Shown: positions 8,542 through 16,971 of the stretch, one piece after another
How the letters are laid out: the number at the start of each line of letters is the position of its first letter
Position numbering within the stretch: the first letter of the stretch is position 1
Source: Rhodococcoides kyotonense
GTDB taxonomy: Bacteria > Actinomycetota > Actinomycetes > Mycobacteriales > Mycobacteriaceae
Assembly (NCBI RefSeq): GCF_001645385.1
Contig: NZ_LVHI01000012.1
Location: forward strand, 672,169-736,168
Direction: 5' to 3'
DNA length: 64,000 nt
Made by a program: the position numbers and the translations under genes
Notes under the pieces: generated by a model
The model's input: the letters and a program-made list of their open reading frames with translations, nothing else
Databases searched by the model: none
What the model was told of the DNA's origin: nothing

Positions 8542-10595
8542 CGCAGGAATGCCGCCGCGACTCCTGCATCGACGGGCACGTGCAGGCCCGTCGTGTGCGA
8601 GAAGTCCGACGTGCACAGTGCGAACGCAGCACCCGCGATGTTCTCCGGCAGCACCTCACGCTTCAACAGCGTGCGCTGCGCGTAGAACTTGCCCAGGTCC
8701 TTCTCCTCGACACCGTAGACCGCGGCGCGCGAGGCGCCCCAGCCGGCCGCGAAGATGCCCGATCCCTGCACGACACCGTCGGGGTTGATGCCGTTGACCT
8801 TGACGCCGTGCTCACCGAGTTCCGCTGCGAGCAAACGAACTTGGTGCGCCTGGTCGGCCTTGGTCGCCGAGTACGCGATGTTGTTCGGGCCGGCGAACAC
8901 CGAGTTCTTGGACGAGATGTACAGAATGTCACCGCCCATCTTCTGCGCGATCAGCGCCGACGCAGCCGCGCGGGACACCAGGAACGATCCCCGTGCCATG
9001 ACGTCGTGCTGCAGGTCCCAATCCGCGACGGTCGTCTCCAGCAGCGGCTTCGACAGCGACAGGCCGGCGTTGTTCACGACGAGGTCGATGCCACCGAATG
9101 CCAACACCGTCGCGTCGACAGCCGCCTGCACCGCAGCTTCGTCGGTGACGTCGGCGCGCACACCGATCGCGACGTCGGTGCTGCCGATCTCGGCCGCGAC
9201 GTCGGCCGCCTTCTGCTCGTCCAGGTCCGCGATGACGACGCACGCGCCTTCCGCCGCGAGCCGGCGCGCAATGGCCTTCCCGATTCCCGACGCGGCCCCC
9301 GTGACCAGCGCGATGCGCGTCGCCAATGGCTTGGGTTTCGGCATCCGTGCGAGCTTGGCCTCCTCCAGCGCCCAGTACTCGATGCGGAACTTCTCGGATT
9401 CGTCGATGGGACTGTACGTCGACACCGATTCCGCGCCGCGCATGACGTTGACGGCGTTGACGTAGAACTCGCCCGCGACGCGTGCGGTCTGCTTGTTGGC
9501 GCCGTAGCTGAACATGCCGACACCGGGGATCAGGACGATGGCGGGATCGGCGCCGCGCATCGCCGGAGAGTCCTCGGTCGCGAAGCGCTCGTAGTAGGCC
9601 TGGTAGTCCTTGCGGTAGGCCTCGTGCAGCGTCTGCAGGCGCTGCACGCACTGTTCGACGGGTGCATCCGCCGGCAGGTCGAGAACGAGAGGCTTGACCT
9701 TGGTGCGCAGGAAGTGGTCGGGGCAGCTCGTGCCGAGGGCGGCAAGGCGCGGGTGTTCGCTCGCGGCCAGGAAGTCCAGTACGACCTGCGAATCCGTGTA
9801 GTGCCCGACCTTCGGTTCGTCGGTCGACGCAAGGCCGCGAATGTGCGGGGCCAGTGCCGCTGCCTTCGCGCGGCGCTCGGCCTCCGGGAGCGCGGCATAG
9901 CCGTCGAGTGGTGCGCCGAACGGCTCGGCCGTGCCGTGCTCGGCCAGATACGCCTCGGCCGTGCGGATGATGTGGAGCGAGTTCGCTTCCGCATCGTCGG
10001 ACGTCTCACCCCATGCGGTGATGCCGTGGCCGCCGAGAATACAGCCGATGGCCTGCGGGTTGGCCGCCTTGATCGCCGAGATGTCCAGTCCGAGCTGGAA
10101 ACCCGGACGTCGCCACGGAACCCAGACGACGGTGTCGCCGTAGATCTTCCGGGTCAGCTCCTCGCCGTCGGCAGCGGTCGCGATCGCGATACCCGAATCG
10201 GGATGCAGGTGGTCGACGTGAGGTGCGTCGACGAGTCCGTGCATCGCCGTGTCGATCGACGGCGCAGCACCCCCGCGGCCGTGCAGGGTGTAGTCGAACG
10301 CCGCGACCATCTCGTCCTCGCGGTCCACGCCGGGATAGACGTCGACGAGCGAACGGAGCCGGTCGAGTCTGAGCACGGCCAGCCCGGCCTCTGTCAACGT
10401 GCCGAGATCGCCTCCGGATCCCTTGACCCACATCAATTCCACGTCGGCACCCGTGACCGGATCGATGTCGGTGCCCTTGGCGGAGGTGTTGCCACCTGCG
10501 TAGTTGGTGTTGCTCGGATCGGAGCCGAGACGGTTCGATCTGGACAGAAGGTCTCGAACGGTCGGGTTCATCGTCACTTCCTGCTCTGTTGTCAT
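8538..10595 (-). CDS. rhaE-rhaW fusion: Bifunctional rhamnulose-1-phosphate aldolase / short-chain lactaldehyde dehydrogenase
   Basis: 685 residues. The N-terminal half (about 1-400) is a class II aldolase/adducin-type zinc enzyme, with the metal-site GCILGGHGITAWG and HVDHLHPDSG histidines. The C-terminal part (about 425-685) is a complete SDR: cofactor loop ALVTGAASGIGKAIA, VVNNAGLSLS, and catalytic YSATK. Similar fusions (RhaEW/YuxG type) split L-rhamnulose-1-phosphate into dihydroxyacetone phosphate and L-lactaldehyde and oxidise the aldehyde to L-lactate, channelling a toxic aldehyde. It starts 3 bases after rhaI and overlaps rhaB by 4 bases. Confidence 0.92.
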   Translation of the reverse strand: MTTEQEVTMNPTVRDLLSRSNRLGSDPSNTNYAGGNTSAKGTDIDPVTGADVELMWVKGSGGDLGTLTEAGLAVLRLDRLRSLVDVYPGVDREDEMVAAFDYTLHGRGGAAPSIDTAMHGLVDAPHVDHLHPDSGIAIATAADGEELTRKIYGDTVVWVPWRRPGFQLGLDISAIKAANPQAIGCILGGHGITAWGETSDDAEANSLHIIRTAEAYLAEHGTAEPFGAPLDGYAALPEAERRAKAAALAPHIRGLASTDEPKVGHYTDSQVVLDFLAASEHPRLAALGTSCPDHFLRTKVKPLVLDLPADAPVEQCVQRLQTLHEAYRKDYQAYYERFATEDSPAMRGADPAIVLIPGVGMFSYGANKQTARVAGEFYVNAVNVMRGAESVSTYSPIDESEKFRIEYWALEEAKLARMPKPKPLATRIALVTGAASGIGKAIARRLAAEGACVVIADLDEQKAADVAAEIGSTDVAIGVRADVTDEAAVQAAVDATVLAFGGIDLVVNNAGLSLSKPLLETTVADWDLQHDVMARGSFLVSRAAASALIAQKMGGDILYISSKNSVFAGPNNIAYSATKADQAHQVRLLAAELGEHGVKVNGINPDGVVQGSGIFAAGWGASRAAVYGVEEKDLGKFYAQRTLLKREVLPENIAGAAFALCTSDFSHTTGLHVPVDAGVAAAFLR

Positions 10596-10598
10596 GGT

Positions 10599-11768
10599 TC
10601 ACGCACCCCAGGACGTCTGGGTTCCGCCGACGCGTTCGGCCTCGATCTTCTCCTGGTAGCCCGATTCGGCGTAGGCACGCATCGGATCGGCCGGCAGCCC
10701 GCGGCCCTCACGCCACGACGCCAGCTGCGGGCGAACGTCGGTGTAGAACGCGTCCATGAAGATCCCGTTGGCAGCCAGCACGTCTCCCGTTTCCTGCGCG
10801 GCCGTCAATGCTGCGGTGTCGACGAGCGCCGCACGCAACGTCATTTCCTGCACGTTCAGAACCGATCGGATCTGACCGGGAATCTTCGCCTCGACGTTGT
10901 GGCACTGATCGAGCATCAACGCCAGGTCGGAGTCGGGTGCAAGACCGCCCCCACGGATCACCTCGAACAGAATTCGGAAGAGCTGGAACGGATCCGCTGC
11001 ACCGACGATGAGGTCGTCGTCCGCGTAGAAACGGGAATTGAAGTCGAACGATCCGAGCTTTCCGAGGCGCAGCAGCTGCGCGACGATGAACTCGATGTTG
11101 GTCCCCGGTGCGTGATGCCCGGTGTCGAGGCACACCGCGGCGCGATCGCCGAGAGCAACCGTGTGCGCGTACGAGGTGCCCCAGTCCGGAACGTCGGTGA
11201 CGTAGAACGCGGGCTCGAAGAACTTGTACTCGAGCACCAGTCGTTGGCCTTCGCCGACGTGCTGATAGATCGCGGCGAGCGATTCGGCCAGCCTGTCCTG
11301 GCGACCGCGGATGTCCCCTTGGCCGGGGTAGTTCGTGCCGTCGGCCAGCCACACCTTCAGATCCTGCGAACCGATCTCGGTCATGATCTCGAGGCACCGC
11401 AGGTGGTGGTCGATCGCTCTCTGCCGCACCGTCTTGTCGGTGTGGGTCAGGCTGCCGAACTTGTACTCGTCGTCCTGGAACGTATTCGAGTTGACAGTTC
11501 CCAGACGCACTCCCAGATCGGCAGCGTACGACTTCAATTCGGTGTAGCTGTCGACCGTGTCCCATGGAATGTGCAGGGCCACAGCGGGAGCCAGTCCCGT
11601 CAGACGATGCACGGTCGCCGCGTCGGCGATCTTCTCCTGGATCGTCCTTGGCGTGCCGGGTGTACCGAACACCTTGAAGCGAGTTCCGGAGTTCCCGAAG
11701 GCCCAGGACGGAAGTTCGATGGCGAGCGCGTCGAGAATGCTGTCGGGTCGAACGGTATGTGTTGTCAC
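10599..11768 (-). CDS. rhaI: L-rhamnose isomerase
   Basis: 389 residues, TIM-barrel rhamnose isomerase of the RhaI type found in Pseudomonas stutzeri, rhizobia and actinobacteria rather than E. coli RhaA. Motifs include PSWAFGNSGTRFKVF near the N-terminus, LWVLEYKFFEPAFY-like (LVLEYKFFEPAFY) with a metal-binding Glu, CLDTGHHAPGTNIEF and FDFNSRFYADDDL metal ligands. It converts L-rhamnose to L-rhamnulose. The start overlaps the transporter stop by 4 bases (ATGA). Confidence 0.93.
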   Translation of the reverse strand: MTTHTVRPDSILDALAIELPSWAFGNSGTRFKVFGTPGTPRTIQEKIADAATVHRLTGLAPAVALHIPWDTVDSYTELKSYAADLGVRLGTVNSNTFQDDEYKFGSLTHTDKTVRQRAIDHHLRCLEIMTEIGSQDLKVWLADGTNYPGQGDIRGRQDRLAESLAAIYQHVGEGQRLVLEYKFFEPAFYVTDVPDWGTSYAHTVALGDRAAVCLDTGHHAPGTNIEFIVAQLLRLGKLGSFDFNSRFYADDDLIVGAADPFQLFRILFEVIRGGGLAPDSDLALMLDQCHNVEAKIPGQIRSVLNVQEMTLRAALVDTAALTAAQETGDVLAANGIFMDAFYTDVRPQLASWREGRGLPADPMRAYAESGYQEKIEAERVGGTQTSWGA

Positions 11769-13111
11769 AGTGCACGCTCCGGGGTGGGGCTCGGGGTCTG
11801 GCGGGGGGTGGTCAGGTCGTCGGAAACGACGGTTCCATAGCGCTCGATCTCGATCTCGGGCAACGACTTTCCGCGCGTGTTCGGTGCGAACACTGCGCCG
11901 ATCGCCAGTGCCACCGTGAGAAGGCCGATGAGCAGAAGTCCGACTGTGGTGAGCCCGGTGGCGGCCAGAAGCGTCGGGAAGAAGTAGCTGAGCAGTCCGG
12001 TGGCCGTCCGCACGACGAAGAACATGAAGCCCTGAGCGCTGGCGCGGTACGGCGTCGCGAACAGCTCACTCGCCCACAGGCTGTAGAACGCCTGCGCGCC
12101 GATTCCGCTGGAGATGCCCCACGTGATCGCGAAGATCAACAGGGTGGGCATACCCGCGTCGGTGAAGAACACCAAGATGGCCCACGCGGCGATGCCCAGT
12201 GCCGCGCCGATCGAGTACAGCAGTCGCTGCGACATGCGATCCGCGAACTTCATGAACCCGAAGTACGTCGCGGCAACGGTGCATCCCCACACGAGAACCT
12301 GCAGAAGATTCTGTTCGACGGCACTCTCCACTCCGGCACTCTCGTAGACGCGCGGCATGAAGATACCCGCCTGGCCGGCGACAGTGTTCCAGAAGCCGTA
12401 GATGCCGATGAGCACCAGAAGTGCGGTGATGTTCACTCGTTTGGTGAACAGTCCCTTCAAACCTGCTGCGCCGAAGGTCTTCTCGCGAGTAGCAGCGCTT
12501 GCAGTGTCGGCGGCCTCGTCCTTCCAGATGGCCGACTCGGGCAACCCCTGCCGAATCCACCAGACCACCGCAGCCACGACGAACAGATGCACGAAGATGA
12601 TGCGCGATCCGAGCAGATCGAGCGGCGCGAGGAGCGCGGCGAGAGCGAAGCCGATGAACGGGCCGACGGACCAGGCAAGTTGCGCTGTTCCGACGTGCCG
12701 GGCTCGTTCGCGCGACGGTGCTTGCTCGGCGATGTACGTCCACGAAGCAGGGACGCCTGCTCCGACGGCGACGCCGGTGATGACGAAGGCCGTCAACAGC
12801 ATCGCGAAGTTCATCGCGAACGCAGCGATGAGAACACCGACCATGTACACGATCAGATCGTAGGTATAGATGGCTTTGCGTCCGTATCGATCACACAGAG
12901 GCCCGCCGATACCGGCACCGATGGCGGCGCCGAACGCGTTCGCACTGAACGCCGCGAGTAGTCCGACCGCAAGGTTGCTGATGCCGAACTCGTTCTGCCA
13001 CAACGTCAGTGAAGTGGCGATCGCAATGATCGAGCCGGCTTCGATGTAGTTGCTCATCGCGACCGATATGGTCGCGCGCCACCCGGTGGTGGACTTGGCG
13101 CCGATCTTCAT
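11765..13111 (-). CDS. MFS sugar transporter, probable L-rhamnose importer
   Basis: About 448 residues with twelve predicted helices. It carries the MFS signature between TM2 and TM3 (GGPLCDRYGRKAIY), a repeat near the middle, and a long charged loop around residues 195-225. It resembles metabolite:proton symporters of the sugar branch. The start codon at 13111 has GGAG 5 bases upstream; the longer upstream frame lacks support. It lies between mutarotase and isomerase genes, so rhamnose uptake is the obvious role, though no other substrate can be excluded from sequence. Confidence 0.87.
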   Translation of the reverse strand: MKIGAKSTTGWRATISVAMSNYIEAGSIIAIATSLTLWQNEFGISNLAVGLLAAFSANAFGAAIGAGIGGPLCDRYGRKAIYTYDLIVYMVGVLIAAFAMNFAMLLTAFVITGVAVGAGVPASWTYIAEQAPSRERARHVGTAQLAWSVGPFIGFALAALLAPLDLLGSRIIFVHLFVVAAVVWWIRQGLPESAIWKDEAADTASAATREKTFGAAGLKGLFTKRVNITALLVLIGIYGFWNTVAGQAGIFMPRVYESAGVESAVEQNLLQVLVWGCTVAATYFGFMKFADRMSQRLLYSIGAALGIAAWAILVFFTDAGMPTLLIFAITWGISSGIGAQAFYSLWASELFATPYRASAQGFMFFVVRTATGLLSYFFPTLLAATGLTTVGLLLIGLLTVALAIGAVFAPNTRGKSLPEIEIERYGTVVSDDLTTPRQTPSPTPERAL

Positions 13112-13155
13112 GAGGGCTCCGAAAGGATGTGTGGGGTCAGGGGGATCGAAAGAAT

Positions 13156-13506
13156 TCAGGGCAGATGGAAGTAGTGCGTCAGGAATTCGAGAGGCGCATC
13201 CGGGCGCGCTGCGGGCTCGAAGTACTCGGCCATGTTTCGCTGCCATCGGGCGTCGACGTCGGTCGCGCTCATCGCCGCAGTCATCGCGGCGGGATCCTTC
13301 GATTCGACGTAGCCGACGACGAGTCCGTCCTCGGGACGGAGAAACAGGGAGTAGTTCTTCCATCCGGTGTCACGCAGCGCATCGAGCATGTCGGGCCAGA
13401 CGTGTTCGTGAGCCGCCAGATAGTCCTGTACGCGATCCGGCCTGAGCTTGAGCAGGAAGCACACTCTGTGGAGCTCCGCATTGTCGGCGTCTGCGACGGT
13501 AGTCAT
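13156..13506 (-). CDS. rhaM: L-rhamnose mutarotase
   Basis: 116 residues, close to the usual 104-114. The family pattern is clear: CFLLKLRPDRVQDYLAAHEHVWPDML with catalytic His, GWKNYSLFLRPEDGLVVGYVE with the conserved Tyr, and a C-terminal LEFLTHYFHLP in place of the common EVFHL tail. It interconverts rhamnose anomers for the isomerase. It is the first gene of the rhamnose operon, 44 bases ahead of the transporter, and a LacI-type palindrome lies 53 bases upstream of its start. Confidence 0.93.
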   Translation of the reverse strand: MTTVADADNAELHRVCFLLKLRPDRVQDYLAAHEHVWPDMLDALRDTGWKNYSLFLRPEDGLVVGYVESKDPAAMTAAMSATDVDARWQRNMAEYFEPAARPDAPLEFLTHYFHLP

Positions 13507-13558
13507 GACTCTCCAGCGACGTAGTGACGGTGAGCCGTCCCGGTGGATCGAAACGCGG

Positions 13559-13574
13559 ATTGAAACGTTTCAAT
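13559..13574. promoter_or_regulatory. LacI-type operator upstream of the rhamnose operon
   Basis: ATTGAAACGTTTCAAT is a perfect 16-base palindrome centred on the CG typical of LacI/GalR operators (consensus core AAnCGnTT or AAACGTTT). It lies just upstream of rhaM, the first gene of the operon, and the operon encodes a LacI regulator at its far end. Binding is inferred. Confidence 0.75.
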
Positions 13575-13663
13575 CAATGGCCTGGCTCACATTAGGGCTC
13601 GCTCGTGGGCTACGTCAACCCCCTGATCCGGCTCGGGTAGTCCCGAGAACACCGGCCGTTCGC

Positions 13664-13680
13664 TGTAGCACATTGCTACA
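13664..13680. promoter_or_regulatory. Inverted repeat upstream of the toxin-antitoxin pair
   Basis: TGTAGCA-CAT-TGCTACA is a perfect 7+3+7 inverted repeat 33 bases upstream of the antitoxin start, overlapping the expected promoter. Toxin-antitoxin operons are usually autorepressed through such sites. No other function is visible. Confidence 0.55.
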
Positions 13681-13713
13681 CTGGGTGTCGCGTGCCGATC
13701 GAGGGAGCGAATC

Positions 13714-14091
13714 ATGACGAACGTCGCCGACAGGGTCACGCGGTTCTCGTCCGAACTGGTCGACGCCGCAGCAGCAGAAGGCGAGCGAGAGAACCGCTCG
13801 GCCAGGCAACAGCTCGAACACTGGGCTCGGGTGGGCCGTGAGGTATCGAATCAGCGGCAGGTCGCACGTCGACGCGTCGAAGCCGCGCTGGCCGGCCGGA
13901 CACCGCTGAGTGCGCTCTCCGACGAAGAGGGCGTCGTGTTCAACGCCGAGGTTGCCAGCGCTCTCGAAGAGTCGCTTGCTACCGGCGATCACGTCGCGGA
14001 TCGCGCTGCACAGGGGCGCGTCACGGTCTCGCTCGACGAGCAGGGACGCGTCGTCAAGCATTTGCCCGACGGTACCCAGATCGTTCTGTGA
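13714..14091 (+). CDS. ParD-like antitoxin of a zeta-type toxin-antitoxin pair
   Basis: 125 residues. The N-terminal 60 (VADRVTRFSSELVDAAAAEGERENRSARQQLEHWARVG, shown here only for orientation by its parts ADRVTRFSSEL and RSARQQLEHWARVG) resemble ParD-like antitoxin DNA-binding segments annotated for type II systems. The C-terminal half is acidic and would be expected to wrap the toxin. Its stop overlaps the toxin's GTG start (GTGA). It is not an epsilon antitoxin, so the zeta toxin is paired with an unrelated partner, as often seen in chromosomal versions. Confidence 0.75.
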   Translation: MTNVADRVTRFSSELVDAAAAEGERENRSARQQLEHWARVGREVSNQRQVARRRVEAALAGRTPLSALSDEEGVVFNAEVASALEESLATGDHVADRAAQGRVTVSLDEQGRVVKHLPDGTQIVL

Positions 14092-14654
14092 GACGACTGG
14101 ATCTCGTCGTCGGCCCGAACGGTTCCGGTAAGACGACGTTCGTCGAACAGCGCCTCGCGCCGTTGCTTCCGGGAAGTGCGTTCGTGAATGCCGACGTCAT
14201 CGCGCGGGAGCGCTGGCCCGATGCGCCGGAGGCGCATTCCTACGAGGCCGCGAGGATCGCGTCGAGCATTCGCGACGGCCTGGTGTCACAGGGCGAATCG
14301 TTCATCGCCGAGACGGTGTTCTCCCACCCGTCGAAACTCGACTTTCTCGACAAGGCCGGCCGGGCGGGCTATGTCGTCGTGCTGCACGTGGTCATGGTCC
14401 CCGTCGAACTGTCCGTGGCCCGCGTTGCGGTACGCGTCACCGAGGGTGGGCACGACGTTCCGGAGGACAAGATCCGCGAGCGCTTCGATCGGTTGTGGCC
14501 GTTGGTAGCCGAAGCGATTCGGCGCTCGCATCATGCCACGGTGTACGACAATTCCGCCCCCGACGTCACCCGCATCGCAGCGAGGTTCGTCGAGGGCGAT
14601 CCTGTCGGTGACACCACTTGGCCTACATGGGCACCCGCAGAGCTACGACCGTAG
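14088..14654 (+). CDS. Zeta toxin family kinase
   Basis: 188 residues starting with GTG inside the antitoxin stop. The P-loop is right at the N-terminus (LVVGPNGSGKTTFVEQ), followed by FVNADVIARERWP, where the Asp matches the zeta catalytic/substrate region, and ESFIAETVFSHPSKLDFL. Zeta toxins phosphorylate UDP-N-acetyl sugars and block cell-wall synthesis. Some chromosomal members act on other small molecules. It is shorter than plasmid zeta (about 287 residues). It converges on the sugar isomerase gene with a 3-base gap. Confidence 0.82.
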   Translation: MRRLDLVVGPNGSGKTTFVEQRLAPLLPGSAFVNADVIARERWPDAPEAHSYEAARIASSIRDGLVSQGESFIAETVFSHPSKLDFLDKAGRAGYVVVLHVVMVPVELSVARVAVRVTEGGHDVPEDKIRERFDRLWPLVAEAIRRSHHATVYDNSAPDVTRIAARFVEGDPVGDTTWPTWAPAELRP

Positions 14655-14657
14655 AAC

Positions 14658-15443
14658 TCAGCGCGCCGGCGCGAACGCCGCTTCGAACGCATCCAACGCG
14701 GCGTCCGGATCTCCGGACGCCCAGGCTTCCATTCCGACCACGCCGGAGTAGCCGATCTTCTTCAGCGCCGATGCCACTGCGCTGTAATTGATTTCGCCCG
14801 TACCCGGTTCGCACCGGCCCGGCACATCGGCGACCTGGATCTCACCGATGTACGGCAACGCCTCGGTGACCAACTCGATCAGGTTTCCTTCTCCGATCTG
14901 CGCGTGGTACAGGTCGAGATTCAGACGCAGATTCGGGTGATCGACTGCCTTGACCAACGCCAAGGTGTCCGACGCGGTCGCGAAGGGAGTTCCGGGGTGG
15001 TCGACCGCGAGGTTGAGATTCTCGAGGACGAACGTCCGACCGGCGGCGGCGCCCAACTCGGCGATCTTGCTCAAAGTGTCTGCGGCAGTGAGCCACATCG
15101 ACGGCGTCACGACCTCGACCGGCCGGACCGGAAGACCTCCGTCACCGAGCCCCGTGCCGTGCAGGTTCAACCGTGGGCAGTCGAGCTTGTCGGCGATCTT
15201 CAAGGACTGCGCTGCAGTCGCGAGCAGCTCCTCGATACCGTCCGGCTCGGTCAGGTTTCCCGTGAGATAACCCGTCATCGACGAGAATTCGGCTCCGGAT
15301 CCGGCGAGCGCATCGATGTCCTTGCTCGACCAGTCCCAGATTTCGACGAGCAGACCGCGTTCGGAGATCCGCTCGATGCGGTCCATCAGCGGCAGGTCCG
15401 AGAAGATCATCTCCGCGCATGCGGCGAGCGTCACTCCGCTCAT
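14658..15443 (-). CDS. Sugar phosphate isomerase/epimerase family protein (hydroxypyruvate isomerase-like)
   Basis: 261 residues, xylose-isomerase-like TIM barrel. Metal-site residues are seen in VLENLNLAVDHPG (Glu), LRLNLDLYHAQIGEGNLIE (Asp/His) and GEINYSAVASALKKIGYSGVVGMEAW (Glu). Members include hydroxypyruvate isomerase and inositol-pathway IolH/IolI/IolE-like proteins. It overlaps by 4 bases the inositol-dehydrogenase-like gene upstream, so the two act together on an oxidised polyol or sugar acid. The precise substrate is not readable. Confidence 0.8.
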   Translation of the reverse strand: MSGVTLAACAEMIFSDLPLMDRIERISERGLLVEIWDWSSKDIDALAGSGAEFSSMTGYLTGNLTEPDGIEELLATAAQSLKIADKLDCPRLNLHGTGLGDGGLPVRPVEVVTPSMWLTAADTLSKIAELGAAAGRTFVLENLNLAVDHPGTPFATASDTLALVKAVDHPNLRLNLDLYHAQIGEGNLIELVTEALPYIGEIQVADVPGRCEPGTGEINYSAVASALKKIGYSGVVGMEAWASGDPDAALDAFEAAFAPAR

Positions 15444-16456
15444 GCGGACACCTCGACAGCCTGTCCTGTTGCGGCGCTGTCGATCGCGGCGAGCGCAATG
15501 CCGAGCGCGATGCGGGCATCCTCGCCGGTGACCTGGGCCTGCGTTCCGTTACGGATCGCATCGACGAACGCGATGAACTCGCCGAGGTACGCGCTGCGCA
15601 GCAGATCCGTGTCGCGGCGTGCGGTGTCGATACCGATTCCCTCGGGACCGTAGTACGTCATGTTGCTCGTCAGCGAATCTCCCATGGTGACCATGCCACC
15701 GGATCCGAACACCTCACCGCGCACGTCGTAGCCGTACAGAGCACTGAAGTTCGCTTCCGCCACTGCAATTGCGCCGTTGTCGAACTCGACCGTCACCACT
15801 GCGGTGTCGAGATGACCGTCCGCTTTGGCGTCGGGACGGATCAACGCGTCGGCGATCGCTGTCACGCGCTTGGGGCGCGCGCCCGGATTCAGGAAGCACA
15901 GCGCGTCGAAGTCGTGGATCAAGGTCTCGAGGAAGATCGTCCCCGGTGGGATACGCGCCGGGTCGGCGGAGAACGGTCCGGGATCGCGGGTGACCGAGCG
16001 GAGCAGCTGCGGAGTGCCGACGCGTCCCGCATCGATCGCCGAGCGGGCCGCGATCCATCCCGGGGCGAATCGTCGGTTGAACCCGACCTGAAGGACGACG
16101 CCTGCCTCCTTCGCTGCGGCGATCGCTCGGTCCGCGTCGGCGAGGGTCACGGCCATCGGCTTCTCGACGAACACGTGCTTGCCGGCGGCAGCGGCTTGAA
16201 CGACCAGGTCCGTGTGGGTGCGGGCGGGCGTCGTGATGAGCACGGCGTCGACGTCCGGGCGTGCGAGCACGGCGTCGGCCGACCGCTCGACGACGTCCAC
16301 GTCGAGATCGGCGGCGAGACGATCGGCGTTGGGCGTCGGGTCGACGACGGCAACCAACGTGGCACCGGGGACGTGGTTCGCAACGAGCTCGGCGTGGCTC
16401 GAACCGATCCGACCTGCGCCGATCAGTGCCAGACGCACCGGGGATTTCTTGGACAC
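15440..16456 (-). CDS. iolG: Gfo/Idh/MocA oxidoreductase, inositol 2-dehydrogenase-like
   Basis: 338 residues. The N-terminal Rossmann motif is RLALIGAGRIGSSHAELVA, followed by the family EKPMAVTLADADRAI lysine and a C-terminal beta-sheet domain with FLETLIHDFDALCFL, the His/Asp active-site block. The pattern fits myo-inositol 2-dehydrogenase (IolG), which oxidises myo-inositol to 2-keto-myo-inositol with NAD. A perfect interrupted palindrome is 28 bases upstream. It leads a two-gene operon with the isomerase-like gene. Other polyols or sugars are possible. Confidence 0.82.
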   Translation of the reverse strand: MSKKSPVRLALIGAGRIGSSHAELVANHVPGATLVAVVDPTPNADRLAADLDVDVVERSADAVLARPDVDAVLITTPARTHTDLVVQAAAAGKHVFVEKPMAVTLADADRAIAAAKEAGVVLQVGFNRRFAPGWIAARSAIDAGRVGTPQLLRSVTRDPGPFSADPARIPPGTIFLETLIHDFDALCFLNPGARPKRVTAIADALIRPDAKADGHLDTAVVTVEFDNGAIAVAEANFSALYGYDVRGEVFGSGGMVTMGDSLTSNMTYYGPEGIGIDTARRDTDLLRSAYLGEFIAFVDAIRNGTQAQVTGEDARIALGIALAAIDSAATGQAVEVSA

Positions 16457-16483
16457 GATTTGCTCCGAAATTCGAGAAGGGGG

Positions 16484-16512
16484 ACTAGAACGTACTACTG
16501 TTACGTTCTAGT
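16484..16512. promoter_or_regulatory. Long interrupted palindrome, operator of the iolG-like operon
   Basis: ACTAGAACGTA at 16484-16494 is repeated as its exact reverse complement TACGTTCTAGT at 16502-16512 with a 7-base spacer. The site is 28 bases upstream of the dehydrogenase start. Arms of 11 bases without a mismatch strongly suggest a dimeric repressor operator. No regulator gene is adjacent, so the protein must be encoded elsewhere. Confidence 0.75.
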
Positions 16513-16599
16513 AGACGATGTTAGGGCTGCTGATCGGTCCGGTCAAGACCGGGTTCGCCCGGGCACGCTCCGAGGCGGGCGAGGAACGAAGCGCGACCG

Positions 16600-16941
16600 T
16601 CAGCGCTGGTTCAGCTCGACGGCGCTGCTGATCAGAGCCGAGAAGGCGTCGGCGTCGAGGATGTCGTTCTCACGGATGTCCACTGCCCGACGCGTCCCCG
16701 CGTCGAGACTGGCGTTGAACACCCCGGCCGGGTCGTCGAGCGACGCACCCTTGGCGAAGGTGACCTTGACCTTGTCCTTGTAGGTCTCGACCGTGCAGAG
16801 AAGACCGCCCAGACCGAAGGTGGGCACACCGTCGGGGTTCGACGCCTTCTTCCACTTGGCTTCCTCGGTGACGCCCGGTGCGGCGGCCTCGATCAGGGTG
16901 CGGATCTTCGACACGGTCTCTGCTCGCCAGTCATCGCTCAT
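16600..16941 (-). CDS. DUF1801 domain protein
   Basis: 113 residues matching the DUF1801 (YdhG-like) pattern: an N-terminal helix (TVSKIRTLIEAAAPGVTEEAKWKK), then TFGLGGLLCTVETYKDKVKVTFAKGA and a C-terminal RAVDIRENDILDADAFSALI segment. The function of the family is unknown. It stands alone on the minus strand between the iolG promoter and the radical-SAM gene, with a 30-base gap to the latter. No RNA or membrane features are seen. Confidence 0.8.
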   Translation of the reverse strand: MSDDWRAETVSKIRTLIEAAAPGVTEEAKWKKASNPDGVPTFGLGGLLCTVETYKDKVKVTFAKGASLDDPAGVFNASLDAGTRRAVDIRENDILDADAFSALISSAVELNQR

Positions 16942-16971
16942 GGGCGATCACTGTAGTGCTGTCGTGTTCGT

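Noticed and set aside
8376..11840. 1154-residue plus-strand open frame opposite the rhamnose genes
   Set aside because: No recognisable domain, extreme Arg/Val/Asp content, and three clear rhamnose enzymes lie on the other strand.
16484..16512. Reading the iolG palindrome as a KstR box
   Set aside because: The TAGAAC halves are separated by 17 bases rather than forming TnnAACnnGTTnnA, and the genes are not steroid genes.
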